Positions 24,671 to 34,341 of a DNA stretch of 35,503 nt are shown piece after piece. A model generated the notes under the pieces. The model was not told the origin of the DNA, did not search any database, and was given only the letters and a program-made list of their open reading frames with translations. Location: contig LARN01000018.1 in assembly GCA_000980495.1 (NCBI GenBank), forward strand, positions 1 to 35,503, given 5' to 3'. Numbering within the stretch: position 1 is the stretch's first letter; each line of letters begins with the position of its first letter. The DNA is from Acinetobacter sp. N54.MGS-139 (GTDB lineage Bacteria > Pseudomonadota > Gammaproteobacteria > Burkholderiales > Burkholderiaceae_F). The position numbers were made by a program, and so were the translations under genes.

Positions 24671-25306
24671 TTAAGGATTCCAAGTCAAAAAGTTTTGATA
24701 GAGAGCTAAACCGACCGCAGCGCTTTTTTCAGGATGGAACTGCGTTGCAAAAACGTTGTCGCGGGCGACAGCCACGGTGACTTCCTCACCGTAGAACGTC
24801 GTTCCGACGGTCAAGTCTGCTTCTGTCGGTTTGGCGTAATAGCTGTGAACAAAATAAAACCAAGCACCGTTGGTGATACCGTTCCACATGGGATGTTCGC
24901 GGGTCTGCGTCACCTGATTCCAGCCCATCTGAGGAACTTTGAGGCGTGCACCGGTTTGATCCACACGGTCGGAAGCAAAGCGAACGACGTCGCCCGGGAA
25001 AATCCCCAGGCCCGGCGTATCGCCTTCTTCACTGTGTTCGAAGAGCATTTGCTCGCCTACACATACGGCAAAGAACGGTTTGTTGCGAATCGCGTCACGC
25101 ACCGCCTCTTCCATACCGGTTGTGCGAAGATTTTTCATGCAGTCAGGCATCGCGCCTTGTCCGGGGAAGACCACGCGGTCCGCTTTCAGAACCTCTTCGG
25201 GATCTCCGGTTACCAGTACCTGCGTGCTGACCGGCGCAATTTTTTCAATGGCTTTGCTGACGCTGCGCAGATTGCCGGAGCCGTAGTCAACGATGGCTAT
25301 TTTCAT
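24671..25306 (-). CDS. hisH: imidazole glycerol phosphate synthase glutaminase subunit HisH
   Basis: A 211-residue class I glutamine amidotransferase that delivers ammonia to HisF. The start is [16 protein letters not shown]. The nucleophile Cys lies in [12 protein letters not shown], and the His-Glu pair in [24 protein letters not shown] provides the oxyanion-region loop, in the PGxGxx form typical of HisH. It overlaps hisB by four bases. Confidence 0.97.
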   Translation of the reverse strand: MKIAIVDYGSGNLRSVSKAIEKIAPVSTQVLVTGDPEEVLKADRVVFPGQGAMPDCMKNLRTTGMEEAVRDAIRNKPFFAVCVGEQMLFEHSEEGDTPGLGIFPGDVVRFASDRVDQTGARLKVPQMGWNQVTQTREHPMWNGITNGAWFYFVHSYYAKPTEADLTVGTTFYGEEVTVAVARDNVFATQFHPEKSAAVGLALYQNFLTWNP

Positions 25307-25893
25307 AACACACCCTTTGTAGACGGGATAACGTTGCGGGCGCGAGGATCGTACTCGCAGGCCATGCGCACTGCGCGGCCGAAGGATTTAAAGACGGACT
25401 CGCACTGATGGTGCGCATTGATGCCGCGCAGATTGTCAATGTGAAGCGTAATGCGGGCATTGTTGGCAAGCGCCAGGAAGAATTCTCTCGGCAGCTGAGT
25501 ATCAAGCTCGCCGATCATCGCGGCAGTAAAATCGACATTCCAGACCAAATATGGGCGGCCGGAAATATCCAGAACCGTGCGCGAGAGCGCTTCATCAAGC
25601 GGCACGTAGGCAGAGCCGAAACGCGTGATTCCGGCTTTGTCTCCTAACGCCTTGGCCAGACACTGGCCCATCGCGATTCCGATATCTTCTACGGAATGAT
25701 GTCCGTCGATATGCAGATCGCCGTCGCACATCACGGTCAAATCGATCTGACCGTGGCGTGCGATCTGGTGCAGCATATGATCGAAGAATCCGATACCTGT
25801 ACGAATATCGGCTTTACCGGTGCCGTCAAGATCCATCGATACCAGGATCGATGTTTCCGCCGTCTGACGCTTTACATCGGCTCGTCTCGTCAT
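25303..25893 (-). CDS. hisB: imidazoleglycerol-phosphate dehydratase
   Basis: A 196-residue monofunctional dehydratase, without the histidinol-phosphatase domain of E. coli HisB, so the phosphatase must come from another gene. Metal-binding motifs are [31 protein letters not shown] and the C-terminal [14 protein letters not shown]. It catalyses dehydration of imidazole glycerol phosphate. It lies ten bases after hisD. Confidence 0.97.
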   Translation of the reverse strand: MTRRADVKRQTAETSILVSMDLDGTGKADIRTGIGFFDHMLHQIARHGQIDLTVMCDGDLHIDGHHSVEDIGIAMGQCLAKALGDKAGITRFGSAYVPLDEALSRTVLDISGRPYLVWNVDFTAAMIGELDTQLPREFFLALANNARITLHIDNLRGINAHHQCESVFKSFGRAVRMACEYDPRARNVIPSTKGVL

Positions 25894-25903
25894 AATGAAA
25901 TCC

Positions 25904-27214
25904 TTATTTCTTTTCCAGATCGTGAACGCGGTACATAGCGCTGGCGGCGTGAGCCGTCAGGAATTCGCCCCGAGCCAGCACGTCGGCAATACGGCCGAGT
26001 TTTTCTGCGCCGTGTTTGCTGACCTTCAGAACGCTCATGCGTTTCTGGAAGTCCCAGACCCCCAGCGGAGAGGAGTAGCGGGCGGTACGCGAAGTCGGAA
26101 GAACGTGGTTCGGACCGGCGCAGTAGTCGCCTAAGGCTTCGCAGGTATAAGGACCGACGAAGAGCGCACCGGCGTGGTGAATCTGATCAATGTATTTGTC
26201 GGCGTCCTGAACGGAAAGTTCCAAGTGTTCGGGCGCGATCGTATCGGCAACCTTGCAGGCTTCTTCGATCGAGCGCGTCACGATGATGGCGCCGCGGTTA
26301 TTGAGCGAAGCGGAAATGATGTCTTTGCGGGACATGCCTTCAATCTGACGATCAATGGATTCGGCAACTTTATCGGCAAATTCAGCGTCGTCCGTCAGCA
26401 AAATCGCCTGAGCCAATTCATCGTGTTCAGCCTGGCTGAAAAGATCCATTGCGATCCAGTCAGGATTGGTCTTGCCGTCGCAAATCACCAGAATTTCAGA
26501 AGGCCCGGCGATCATGTCAATGCCGACCGTACCGAAGACATAGCGCTTAGCGGCGGCCACGTAGGCGTTGCCCGGCCCGACGATCTTGTCGACTGCAGGA
26601 ATAGTTTCCGTGCCGTAGGCCAAAGCGGCAATGGCTTGAGCACCGCCGATGGTGTAGCACTCTTTGACGCCGGCCAAGCAGGCAGCAGCAAGAACGAGCT
26701 GATTGGGTTTGCCGCCCGGCGTCGGGACAACCATCACGATCTTTTTGCAGCCGGCAACGTGAGCGGGCATGGCGTTCATCAGAACGGAAGACGGATAAGC
26801 GGCTTTACCGCCGGGAACGTAAAGGCCGACGGAATCCAGCGGGATGTAGCGGATACCGAGTTTGGTGCCGTCTTCCTCAGTAATGGACCAGCTCTGTCCG
26901 AGTTCGTGTTCGTGGAACTCACGGATGCGCTGTGCGGCCTGTGTCAGAGCATCTTTCTGATCTTTCGGAAGCGTTTCAAGAGCTTCCTTCAGATCCTCTT
27001 CCGTCAGACGGAATTCGGCAACGCTCTTGGCGTCCATGTGGTCGAAACGATTGGTGTACTCAAGGACAGCCTCGTCGCCTCTGGCGCGGACATCCTGAAC
27101 AATGGCCTCGGCGCGGCGTGTGATTTCGGGATCAACAGAGCTGTCGACTGCGACAAGTTCAGAGAATTTGGCCGCGAAGTCCGGCTGCTGGGTATTTAAT
27201 CTTCTAATGCTCAT
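25904..27214 (-). CDS. hisD: histidinol dehydrogenase
   Basis: A 436-residue enzyme for the last two oxidations, histidinol to histidine with NAD+. It carries the family signature spanning [15 protein letters not shown] and [20 protein letters not shown], with the Zn2+ ligands Gln and His, and the later [15 protein letters not shown]. The closing segment holds the fourth metal ligand region ([17 protein letters not shown]). It overlaps hisG by four bases. hisC, which often follows hisD in related genomes, is absent. Confidence 0.98.
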   Translation of the reverse strand: MSIRRLNTQQPDFAAKFSELVAVDSSVDPEITRRAEAIVQDVRARGDEAVLEYTNRFDHMDAKSVAEFRLTEEDLKEALETLPKDQKDALTQAAQRIREFHEHELGQSWSITEEDGTKLGIRYIPLDSVGLYVPGGKAAYPSSVLMNAMPAHVAGCKKIVMVVPTPGGKPNQLVLAAACLAGVKECYTIGGAQAIAALAYGTETIPAVDKIVGPGNAYVAAAKRYVFGTVGIDMIAGPSEILVICDGKTNPDWIAMDLFSQAEHDELAQAILLTDDAEFADKVAESIDRQIEGMSRKDIISASLNNRGAIIVTRSIEEACKVADTIAPEHLELSVQDADKYIDQIHHAGALFVGPYTCEALGDYCAGPNHVLPTSRTARYSSPLGVWDFQKRMSVLKVSKHGAEKLGRIADVLARGEFLTAHAASAMYRVHDLEKK

Positions 27215-27852
27215 TCTTTTTTCACCGTGTTTGCAAAAATTTCGATTAAGGGCAGCAGTTCCTGGCGCTTCAACTTCATTGCGGTACTGCCGACGATGAG
27301 GCGGGAGGAGATATAGTCAACCGTCTCCACCTCAACTAAGTTGTTTGCTTTAAGTGTTGCTCCGGTACTCACCAAGTCAACAATGGCGTCCGACAAACCG
27401 GAAATCGGAGCTAACTCCATCGAGCCGTAGAGTTTGATGAGATCAACGTGCACACCGACGCGCGCATAGTAGTCTCTCGAGTACTTCATGTACTTGGTCG
27501 CGATTCTTAAGCGTGCACCGCGTTTGACGCGGGCGGCGTAGTCAAAATCGCGGGGACAGGCTACGCACATGCGGCATTTGGCGATATTGAGGTCCAAAGG
27601 TACATAAAGACCGGCGCCGCCGTGTTCGTACAAGGAGTCCTTGCCGGCAACGCCCATGTCGGCCGCGCCGTACTGGACGTAGGTCGGGACGTCGCTCGCG
27701 CGGACGACCACGATTCTCAGATCCGGATTATTGGTTCCGATAATGAGCTTGCGGGAGGTTTCCGGATCCTCGAGCGGATAGATTCCGGCAGCGGCTAAAA
27801 ACGGAAGCGTCTCGGTAAAGATTCTTCCCTTCGATAATGCCAAAGTAATCAT
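27211..27852 (-). CDS. hisG: ATP phosphoribosyltransferase, short form
   Basis: At 213 residues this is the short HisG (HisGS) lacking the C-terminal regulatory ACT domain, so it should need the HisRS-like HisZ for activity and feedback inhibition. The start is [19 protein letters not shown]. The PRPP-binding loop is [16 protein letters not shown]. It commits ATP and PRPP to histidine synthesis. Its ATG overlaps the murA stop (ATGA), which couples the two. No hisZ is present in the window. Confidence 0.97.
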   Translation of the reverse strand: MITLALSKGRIFTETLPFLAAAGIYPLEDPETSRKLIIGTNNPDLRIVVVRASDVPTYVQYGAADMGVAGKDSLYEHGGAGLYVPLDLNIAKCRMCVACPRDFDYAARVKRGARLRIATKYMKYSRDYYARVGVHVDLIKLYGSMELAPISGLSDAIVDLVSTGATLKANNLVEVETVDYISSRLIVGSTAMKLKRQELLPLIEIFANTVKKE

Positions 27853-29102
27853 GCTTTTACTCTCTTAATCTTGGCGCCGAGAGACGAAAGTTTCTGTTCC
27901 ATTTTTTCGTAGCCGCGGTCCAAGTGATAAATACGATCTACCGTCGACTCGCCGTCTGCCGTCAATGCGGCAATCACGAGCGCTGCGCTGGCACGCAGGT
28001 CGGTTGCCATCAGCGGAGCGCCGGAAAGGCGTTCAACGCCGCGTACCACGGCATTGTTACCGTCAATGGTGATATCTGCACCCAAACGCTGCAGTTCGGG
28101 AACATGCATGAAACGGTTTTCAAAAATCGTCTCGGCAACGTGCGAGGCACCTTCAGCCGTCGTATTGAGCGCCATAAACTGAGCCTGCATATCTGTCGGG
28201 AATCCGGGATACGGAGCCGTACGAATATCTACGGCCTGGTGTTCCCCGGTCCCGTCGACTTCAATCCAGTCTTCTCCGGTCGTTACTTTGGCGCCGGCTT
28301 CTTCCAGTTTTTCAAGCACAGCCGTAAGCGTATGCGGATCGCAGTCGGTCACACGAATCTTGCCCTTGGTCATCACGGCGGCCACTAGGAAGCTTCCGAC
28401 TTCGATTCGGTCGGAAATCACGCGATAAGTCGTTCCGTGCAGTTTCTTGACGCCTTCGATTTCCATCTGCGGGGAACCGATGCCCTTGATCTTGGCTCCC
28501 ATCTTCACCAAGCAGTTTGCTAAATCAGCGACTTCGGGTTCGCGCGCGGCGTTGGCAAGCACCGTAGTACCTTCTGCCAAGACGGCTGCCATCAGAAGAT
28601 TTTCCGTGCCGGTCACTGTGACCATGTCAGTCACGATATTGGTGCCGACGAGCTTGTCGGCATGCGCCGTAACATATCCGTGTTCAATAGAAATGTCGGC
28701 CCCGAGCGCTTTGAGGCCCTTGATGTGCTGGTCCACTGGGCGGGCACCGATCGAGCAGCCGCCGGGAAGCGACACTTTGGCCTTTCCGAAGCGTGCGAGC
28801 AGCGGGCCGAGCACCAGAATAGATGCACGCATCGTTTTAACTAAATCGTAGGGAGCTTCGGTTGAAGTGATATGCGAGGCACCGATCGTCACTTTATGGC
28901 CTTCCTGCGTCACCTTGCAGCCGAGTTCCTCTAAAAGCTTAAGCATGGTATGAACGTCAGCCAGATCCGGCACGTTCACAAAAGTCATCGGCTCATCTGT
29001 AAGAAGTGCGCATGCCAAAAGGGGAAGAGCTGCATTCTTGGCTCCGGATGCTTTGATTTCACCCTCTAGCGCCACACCGCCGGTGATAACTAATTTTTGC
29101 AC
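27849..29102 (-). CDS. murA: UDP-N-acetylglucosamine 1-carboxyvinyltransferase
   Basis: A 417-residue MurA, the first committed enzyme of peptidoglycan synthesis. Lys22 and Asn23 lie in the conserved SGAKNAALP. Cys116 in [15 protein letters not shown] is the residue modified by fosfomycin, so the enzyme should be sensitive by this criterion. Two inside-out alpha/beta barrels account for the length. The start is GTG at 29102 with GGAG eight bases upstream. It heads the string through hisG to tatC. Confidence 0.98.
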   Translation of the reverse strand: MQKLVITGGVALEGEIKASGAKNAALPLLACALLTDEPMTFVNVPDLADVHTMLKLLEELGCKVTQEGHKVTIGASHITSTEAPYDLVKTMRASILVLGPLLARFGKAKVSLPGGCSIGARPVDQHIKGLKALGADISIEHGYVTAHADKLVGTNIVTDMVTVTGTENLLMAAVLAEGTTVLANAAREPEVADLANCLVKMGAKIKGIGSPQMEIEGVKKLHGTTYRVISDRIEVGSFLVAAVMTKGKIRVTDCDPHTLTAVLEKLEEAGAKVTTGEDWIEVDGTGEHQAVDIRTAPYPGFPTDMQAQFMALNTTAEGASHVAETIFENRFMHVPELQRLGADITIDGNNAVVRGVERLSGAPLMATDLRASAALVIAALTADGESTVDRIYHLDRGYEKMEQKLSSLGAKIKRVKA

Positions 29103-29132
29103 TGAACAACTCCAATCGAATCAGCGTCTTGA

Positions 29133-29152
29133 GCGTTAACCTCCGCGTTAAC
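29133..29152. repeat. direct repeat upstream of murA
   Basis: GCGTTAAC occurs twice (29133-29140 and 29145-29152) with a 4-base spacer, about 30-50 bases before the murA start. Each copy holds the palindrome GTTAAC, 12 bases apart, close to one helical turn. It could be a regulator site. Confidence 0.35.
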
Positions 29153-29184
29153 TCTCTTAATTTATGGACAAAATGAGTTTAAAG

Positions 29185-29212
29185 CGTGATCTCGAGTTTA
29201 ACCAAGATCACG
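29185..29212 (-). terminator. candidate terminator hairpin after bcsG
   Basis: CGTGATCT (29185-29192) and AGATCACG (29205-29212) form a perfect 8-bp stem. On the minus strand GCTTTAAACTCATTTTG follows, a poor U-tract, so efficiency is doubtful. Confidence 0.35.
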
Positions 29213-29230
29213 GCAAGGATTTTTAGATTT

Positions 29231-30877
29231 TTACTTTGCGTATTCTCGCCAATCTTTGTTATCCATCTTGACGTAGTCCTTGCCTTTATAGTTCACGACC
29301 TTGGCATTGGCATTTTCGGAAACGGAATGCGTCTGCGGCAAGTCTTTCAAAAGGTCTTTCAGAGGAACTTCCCCTTCCGGTTTTCCGAAGTAGTTAGTCT
29401 CCAGAACGCGGCCGATCAGGGAGCTTACGGCGAGATAGCTCGTCTTAGTATCCACGGTAACCGGGCTGTCTGCGGGCGTTACGCCGATGAATTTCACCAA
29501 AGCAGGCACATGAGTGATCGCCGGACTCGGAATATCACGCAAATGCGCAACCTGCACCTTGTCGCCCTTTTCCGCTGCGCCGTGCTCAGGCACGACCACG
29601 AGCATGACCTTGCGTCCGCTCTTTTCCAAATCGGCAATCAGGCTGCCTAAGTCATCGAGCATGGCCTGCGCTCTGGGTTTGAAGGGTGCTAAACGGCGTT
29701 TGTTTGCAAAGCGGTTGCCGTCATGCAGTGCGATCATATTGATAAAGGTCGCGCTTCTGCCGCCTTTGTCTGCAGCGATCGTGTTTTCGTAATCTTTAAA
29801 GACTGCGCGGGCGTCTCCGATCGGCTCTTCATCAAAAGAGTCATAGCGCTTCGGATACTTCATTTCCGCAAGCTGCGGTGAAAGACCGGCCAGATGACGC
29901 AGACTCTGATAGAAGTTGTCGTACTTACCGCTGTGGTCCATGAAAACGTGCTGGTTGTAGCCCAAACGAGCCAGACGGTTCATGATTTCGCAGTCCGGAT
30001 TGCGGCCTTCGTACAGATCTTCATGAGAGGGCTGCCCGCAGACGGATTTCAACAGACGCAGCGCAGCCGGCCCAGAATAAGAAGTCGCGGAGTTAAAGTT
30101 CTCAAAGCGAATATTGAACTGCTTTAGAACTTCGTGATTTTCCAGGCCGACGGCCCTCAAGTCGTCGTTGGAAAGTGAGCAGATATTCAGCAGAAGAATA
30201 TCGAACGGCGTTGAATCTTTTGCCAGTTTGTCCGGCCACTCGGCTCTGCGGTCTTTTTCCGTGTCGTGGAAGCGCTTTAGCCATTCGTCGAGATTCTTCG
30301 AGGTAGGTTCAGCGGTCTGAGGAATGAGGTCGCTCTTCTTTTCTTCTTCTGCCGGTTTCTTAGCGCTTTCGGCGGAAGCGACCACTTCCGTTGCCGGCGC
30401 TCTGAGCTGGGCCACAAAAGGCTGCCAAAGCGGAGCGCAGAGAAGAATGAACAAATAACCGACGGTAAACGTCGTCACGCGAATGTAGTCACGAATTGCG
30501 TAATAAATGATGATGAGCGCGATACCGGCGCCGATCATCTCAAAATTCAAGAAGTTCAGAGCGGACTCAAGAAGATAGCCGCTTTCCATCGCCGCAAGGT
30601 TATGAAAGTTGCCTCGAATGCTGTCCAGACCCGGCAGCCAGCTTTCGGAGTAAACCAAAGCCGCGGCACAAACAACCGCAATCAGCGTGCGCAGCCAGCG
30701 CAGATAACGATTGCCGATCGGGAAGAGGACAAAAACCAAAAGCAGAACATTCTGCAGAAGGTTCAGCGAGAGATATCCGAATCCTCCGAGTAAAAATTCT
30801 CCGATAAAAAAGACGTTCCACAGACCGAGACCGGTCCACTTCACTTTCGTCTGCTTGTTTTTTTCAGTCGCAGCCAT
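29231..30877 (-). CDS. bcsG: cellulose phosphoethanolamine transferase BcsG
   Basis: A 548-residue inner-membrane enzyme that adds phosphoethanolamine to cellulose. About four to five membrane helices occupy residues 15-155. A charged linker (160-195) leads to a periplasmic alkaline-phosphatase-like domain. NICSLSNDD (Cys233) and SATSYSGPAALRLLKSVCGQ (Ser266-Ser268 region) match the zinc and nucleophile motifs of E. coli BcsG. VPEHGAA gives Glu431 and His432. The C-terminal RDIPSPAITHVP stretch is also family-like. It follows bcsZ by 15 bases. No bcsE or bcsF precedes it in the window. Confidence 0.94.
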   Translation of the reverse strand: MAATEKNKQTKVKWTGLGLWNVFFIGEFLLGGFGYLSLNLLQNVLLLVFVLFPIGNRYLRWLRTLIAVVCAAALVYSESWLPGLDSIRGNFHNLAAMESGYLLESALNFLNFEMIGAGIALIIIYYAIRDYIRVTTFTVGYLFILLCAPLWQPFVAQLRAPATEVVASAESAKKPAEEEKKSDLIPQTAEPTSKNLDEWLKRFHDTEKDRRAEWPDKLAKDSTPFDILLLNICSLSNDDLRAVGLENHEVLKQFNIRFENFNSATSYSGPAALRLLKSVCGQPSHEDLYEGRNPDCEIMNRLARLGYNQHVFMDHSGKYDNFYQSLRHLAGLSPQLAEMKYPKRYDSFDEEPIGDARAVFKDYENTIAADKGGRSATFINMIALHDGNRFANKRRLAPFKPRAQAMLDDLGSLIADLEKSGRKVMLVVVPEHGAAEKGDKVQVAHLRDIPSPAITHVPALVKFIGVTPADSPVTVDTKTSYLAVSSLIGRVLETNYFGKPEGEVPLKDLLKDLPQTHSVSENANAKVVNYKGKDYVKMDNKDWREYAK

Positions 30878-30892
30878 GCTCAGAACTTAACT

Positions 30893-31990
30893 TTATTCGT
30901 TTCTAGGTGTCATTGTTTTAACGGCCATATTGTCGGTAGGCAGAATCAGGCGCCCCTTCTCGTCGAAGGCATAAGCACGGTTATCAAACCCAAGACCGAA
31001 AACAGTCAGCACGTTGCGGTAATAATTATCGCCCTTCATTTCCGTCGTGGTGAGCACTGTACGAATCACTGCGCCAGCCTTGTCTGCAGCTACGTAGGGC
31101 AGGAAGCAGGCTCCGAAAGCGTTGACCTGACGGTTATTGACGGTCATGTCACCGATGTTGACCTTCTCAGGCGGAATATTGGTTGCCTTGACGAGGTTAA
31201 TCATCGGCTCATACTGGCGCATCAGCACTTCATAGTTCTGATCCTTCGGCGACAGAATGCCGGACCAAAGATAGGTTCGGATGGCGTTGTAGCTGCCTTC
31301 CATCTTCTGAGGATCGACAAGGCGTCCCTGAGCGTCAAATTTAGCCCAGTCCGGCGCCACGCCGCTCGGAGAGCAGCGCACCATGGCGTTGATGGAACCT
31401 TCCAGCACCGGGAGCCAATACGGATCGTAATCGGCAAAGCGGCGCAGGATATGCGGCGGATAGTAGCTTGGGTTGATGGTGATCACGCCCTTCTCTTCAA
31501 ATCCGACACGGCCCGGAAGGATGACCTTGCCGACGGTCGGCACGTCGCGAACCAGCTCTTTGAGCTTGGCAAGGTAACCATCCGCCTTCGGAAGGTAGGA
31601 TGGATCATTCCAGATGCGGGCCGCTTCGATCAAACAGTAGGCAATCCACATGTCCGAGTCGGTCGCGTTGTTGGTATCCAGGATCTTGCCCGTTCCGTTG
31701 GGCGTGCCGTCCGGGATGCCCCAAAGCCAAGCCGGTTGGTTTTCGCCGAGATTCTTTTCCGTCCAGGCAAACATCTCGTCAAACGCCTTTTTGTCATTGG
31801 CCACCAGCGCGAAGAACATCCCGTAGGACTGACCTTCGGAGGTCGTGATGAGCTTGGCTTCGCTGTAGTCAACGACGCGGCCCTCAGGCGTAAGGTTCGT
31901 TGCTTTAAATTGGTCCCAAAGTTCCCAGGCGCCCGCAGGAGCTGCAAACACGGCAGAGATCAGGCAGGCAAGAAGAAATTTCTTTTTCAT
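30893..31990 (-). CDS. bcsZ: periplasmic endo-1,4-beta-glucanase of the cellulose operon (GH8)
   Basis: A 365-residue glycoside hydrolase family 8 protein with a signal peptide (MKKKFLLACLISAVFAAPAGA, cleavage after AGA). The catalytic acid is in TTSEGQSYGMFFAL (Glu52). NATDSDMWIAYCLIEAA carries conserved substrate-site aspartates (Asp111, Asp113). BcsZ trims the nascent cellulose and is needed for proper secretion in some species. It lies 15 bases after bcsB; in E. coli bcsC would come next, but here bcsG does. Confidence 0.95.
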   Translation of the reverse strand: MKKKFLLACLISAVFAAPAGAWELWDQFKATNLTPEGRVVDYSEAKLITTSEGQSYGMFFALVANDKKAFDEMFAWTEKNLGENQPAWLWGIPDGTPNGTGKILDTNNATDSDMWIAYCLIEAARIWNDPSYLPKADGYLAKLKELVRDVPTVGKVILPGRVGFEEKGVITINPSYYPPHILRRFADYDPYWLPVLEGSINAMVRCSPSGVAPDWAKFDAQGRLVDPQKMEGSYNAIRTYLWSGILSPKDQNYEVLMRQYEPMINLVKATNIPPEKVNIGDMTVNNRQVNAFGACFLPYVAADKAGAVIRTVLTTTEMKGDNYYRNVLTVFGLGFDNRAYAFDEKGRLILPTDNMAVKTMTPRNE

Positions 31991-32005
31991 GTTGTCGGTC
32001 TCCTC

Positions 32006-34270
32006 TTAGTTGCGGCGGTTGCGGAAGCGGATCAGAGAATGCATCAGGTAGTAGATACCTCCGGCAAAGAGCAGTGCGCACACCAAGGTGAAGAGCACAA
32101 GAAGAAGCGGCTGATCAAGGAGCGAATACCAAACTCTCTGGTGCCACGGCAGGGAGCCCGTGTAGTAGTCGGGACCGACCATGTAGCTTGCAGGCTCGGC
32201 ATTCGGTTTGAAAATCGCGATCCCGCCGCCGACCATCTTCAGGTCGCCCGGGTTCATCAGCCGTTTGTTCAGCAGGTAGCTTCCGTCCTGTCCGTCACCT
32301 AAGAGCGCGACGACCGAGCGGCCGCTGCCGTACGGAGATTCGTACTGAGCAATCGTGGCAATGCCGGTGTCTTCCGTAACAGTGGACTGAGGAGCTGTGT
32401 CTTTCGACTTTGCTCCGAAATTAGACTTCAAGTTGCCTTTAACTTTTTCAAGAATTACCTCAGGCTCGAGCTTATCGAGATTCCCGATATCGGTGCTGTT
32501 TTCGGCAAAGACCAAAATGTCACGGTGCTGTGCGTTGTCGTTCTGAATGGCAGAGTCGAATTTAACTTTTGTGACCGGAGCACCCGTCTGTGCACCGAAG
32601 CGGCCCATCGTGTTGAGCATTGTCGTCATGACATTGGCGGGTGCATCTTTTTTCATCAGCACCAAGGTCTGGGACAGGTCGGCGTACTTCGTAAACGGGT
32701 AGCCGCTTACGGTAAAGAGTTTCAGATCCGGGAGGCGTGCGAAGTGATAGAAACCTGAGAAGTCGATCGTGGAGTTCGGATCGATTTCCACTTGGTTCGG
32801 AATCAGGGTCACAGACTTGCAGTTGGCCTGAGTTCCTCCGTCAACCGCCAAACCGTATTGGAAGTCAAAAGTCAGCTGATTTTCTGCGGACAGCAGGCGG
32901 CTCGGAATCGATGTGTTGTTCCACAGATTTGCCAAGCCGTTAATGAACGAGAACTGCGACATAAACGAGTTGCTCGTTTTTGTCGGGCTCAGGTCATAAG
33001 ACTCGACCAACTGGTCATTCAGCAGGAAGCGCATCTGAGCCGGTTCCCCGCCCATCGGACGGGTATAGCGGTAACGCAGATCCAGATTCACGTTGCTGCG
33101 GTTGACCATGAAAAGGTCCGGCGGAAGCCGCACGTCAAGTTTGATCGGAGCCGGATGCAAACCGGTGCTGGTGAGCTGGCCGCGGTACTTGGAAAGCTTC
33201 TCAAACGGAATCTTTTGATCGGTGTTGACCCAAGACGGCGCGTCATAAGCCTTGCGGTCCGGTTCACCCTTGAAGTTTTCAATCGTGACCATGCCTCCGA
33301 CGATGCCGGCATCGGCCGTCGCCAGATAACGAGCGGCTGTCAGCAGGTCGTCAGCGTTGCGGCCGGCAATCACCAGAACTTTGGCGTACAGACTGTTCGG
33401 CGCATTTACGATCGAAATCGTCGGCGCTTCGACTCTGGGCAGGAACTTCAGGAAGTCGGGACGACTGTCATTGGTAACAAAAGCGACATAGTTCTGCTCG
33501 GCCGGCTGTTCGTTGTAGTAGACCGGAAATTCAATTCCGCGCCACTCGGAGCGCACACCAGCCCAAGAAGCGAGCACGGCGGCTGCTTCTTTGAAGTGAT
33601 TGTCGGGCGCAGAAGCAAAAACCATCGGCAGCGTCGTTGCGGCCGGACTGATGGTGTTGACAAAAGGTGCCGGCAGAATCGAAAGATCGTTGGCTAAACG
33701 CAGCTTCTGAGTATTCAAAGACAGGTAGCTCGAAGAGTCGACTGTCAACCACAAGGCAGGATTTGCAGGAGAGCCGCAAATCTGCGTGTACTGACCGACA
33801 AACTCCAGTGTCAGACGGTTGGAGCTGTCAAACTGCTTTGCATTGAGATCCACCGTTGCAGAAACCTGATTGCCGAGCTGATCTTTGGTAATCGGAAGGC
33901 TCTTCTGCAGCTGGCCGTTTAAGTAAACATTGAGCTGGCTCTGCTGAGGAATCAAAGCCGGAGACGGCGTATAGCGAAGCGTGACCGAAGCCTTTGAAAT
34001 CAGCTCGTTCTTTGCGGAATAAAAGCGGAAAGATCTTTCGTTGTAGATGCCCGTCATCTTGATCTGTTCAATTGCTCCTTCCGTGGAGTAATTAAACAAG
34101 GGACTGTCTTTGCGGATCACCGGGATTTCGTCTGTCCGGAAGGCCGGCTGAACATCCCGCATAAATGTGGCGGGTTCAGGGGCTGCGGACGCGACGCTCG
34201 CAAAAGCTGCACTCAGTGCGCAGAGCACTGTACCGGATAGAAGAAGAGAGAATTTTTTATTCTTAAACAT
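32006..34270 (-). CDS. bcsB: cellulose synthase periplasmic subunit BcsB
   Basis: A 754-residue protein with an N-terminal signal peptide ending at SVASA. Large periplasmic carbohydrate-binding and flavodoxin-like domains follow, with repeated segments such as DVRLPPDLFMVNRSNVNLDLRYRYTRPMGGEPAQM. A single C-terminal anchor helix (QPLLLVLFTLVCALLFAGGIYYLMH) packs against BcsA. It guides the glucan across the periplasm. It lies between bcsA and bcsZ with a 71-base gap after bcsA. Confidence 0.95.
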   Translation of the reverse strand: MFKNKKFSLLLSGTVLCALSAAFASVASAAPEPATFMRDVQPAFRTDEIPVIRKDSPLFNYSTEGAIEQIKMTGIYNERSFRFYSAKNELISKASVTLRYTPSPALIPQQSQLNVYLNGQLQKSLPITKDQLGNQVSATVDLNAKQFDSSNRLTLEFVGQYTQICGSPANPALWLTVDSSSYLSLNTQKLRLANDLSILPAPFVNTISPAATTLPMVFASAPDNHFKEAAAVLASWAGVRSEWRGIEFPVYYNEQPAEQNYVAFVTNDSRPDFLKFLPRVEAPTISIVNAPNSLYAKVLVIAGRNADDLLTAARYLATADAGIVGGMVTIENFKGEPDRKAYDAPSWVNTDQKIPFEKLSKYRGQLTSTGLHPAPIKLDVRLPPDLFMVNRSNVNLDLRYRYTRPMGGEPAQMRFLLNDQLVESYDLSPTKTSNSFMSQFSFINGLANLWNNTSIPSRLLSAENQLTFDFQYGLAVDGGTQANCKSVTLIPNQVEIDPNSTIDFSGFYHFARLPDLKLFTVSGYPFTKYADLSQTLVLMKKDAPANVMTTMLNTMGRFGAQTGAPVTKVKFDSAIQNDNAQHRDILVFAENSTDIGNLDKLEPEVILEKVKGNLKSNFGAKSKDTAPQSTVTEDTGIATIAQYESPYGSGRSVVALLGDGQDGSYLLNKRLMNPGDLKMVGGGIAIFKPNAEPASYMVGPDYYTGSLPWHQRVWYSLLDQPLLLVLFTLVCALLFAGGIYYLMHSLIRFRNRRN

Positions 34271-34341
34271 ATCTGACCGAGATCTTCCGAATGACTCATT
34301 AAGCCGTAATATTTCTAACTGCGTAAGATTTTAGTTCGTTA

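Noticed and set aside
26174..27199. A 341-codon open frame on the plus strand opposite hisD
   Set aside because: It is a shadow of hisD in an antisense frame. The hisD protein has full family motifs and tight operon spacing, and the antisense product resembles nothing.
32792..33697. A 301-codon plus-strand frame opposite bcsB (and a similar 283-codon frame opposite bcsZ at 31451-32302)
   Set aside because: These mirror the codon bias of the real minus-strand genes. Their translations are Arg- and Val-rich with no recognisable domain.
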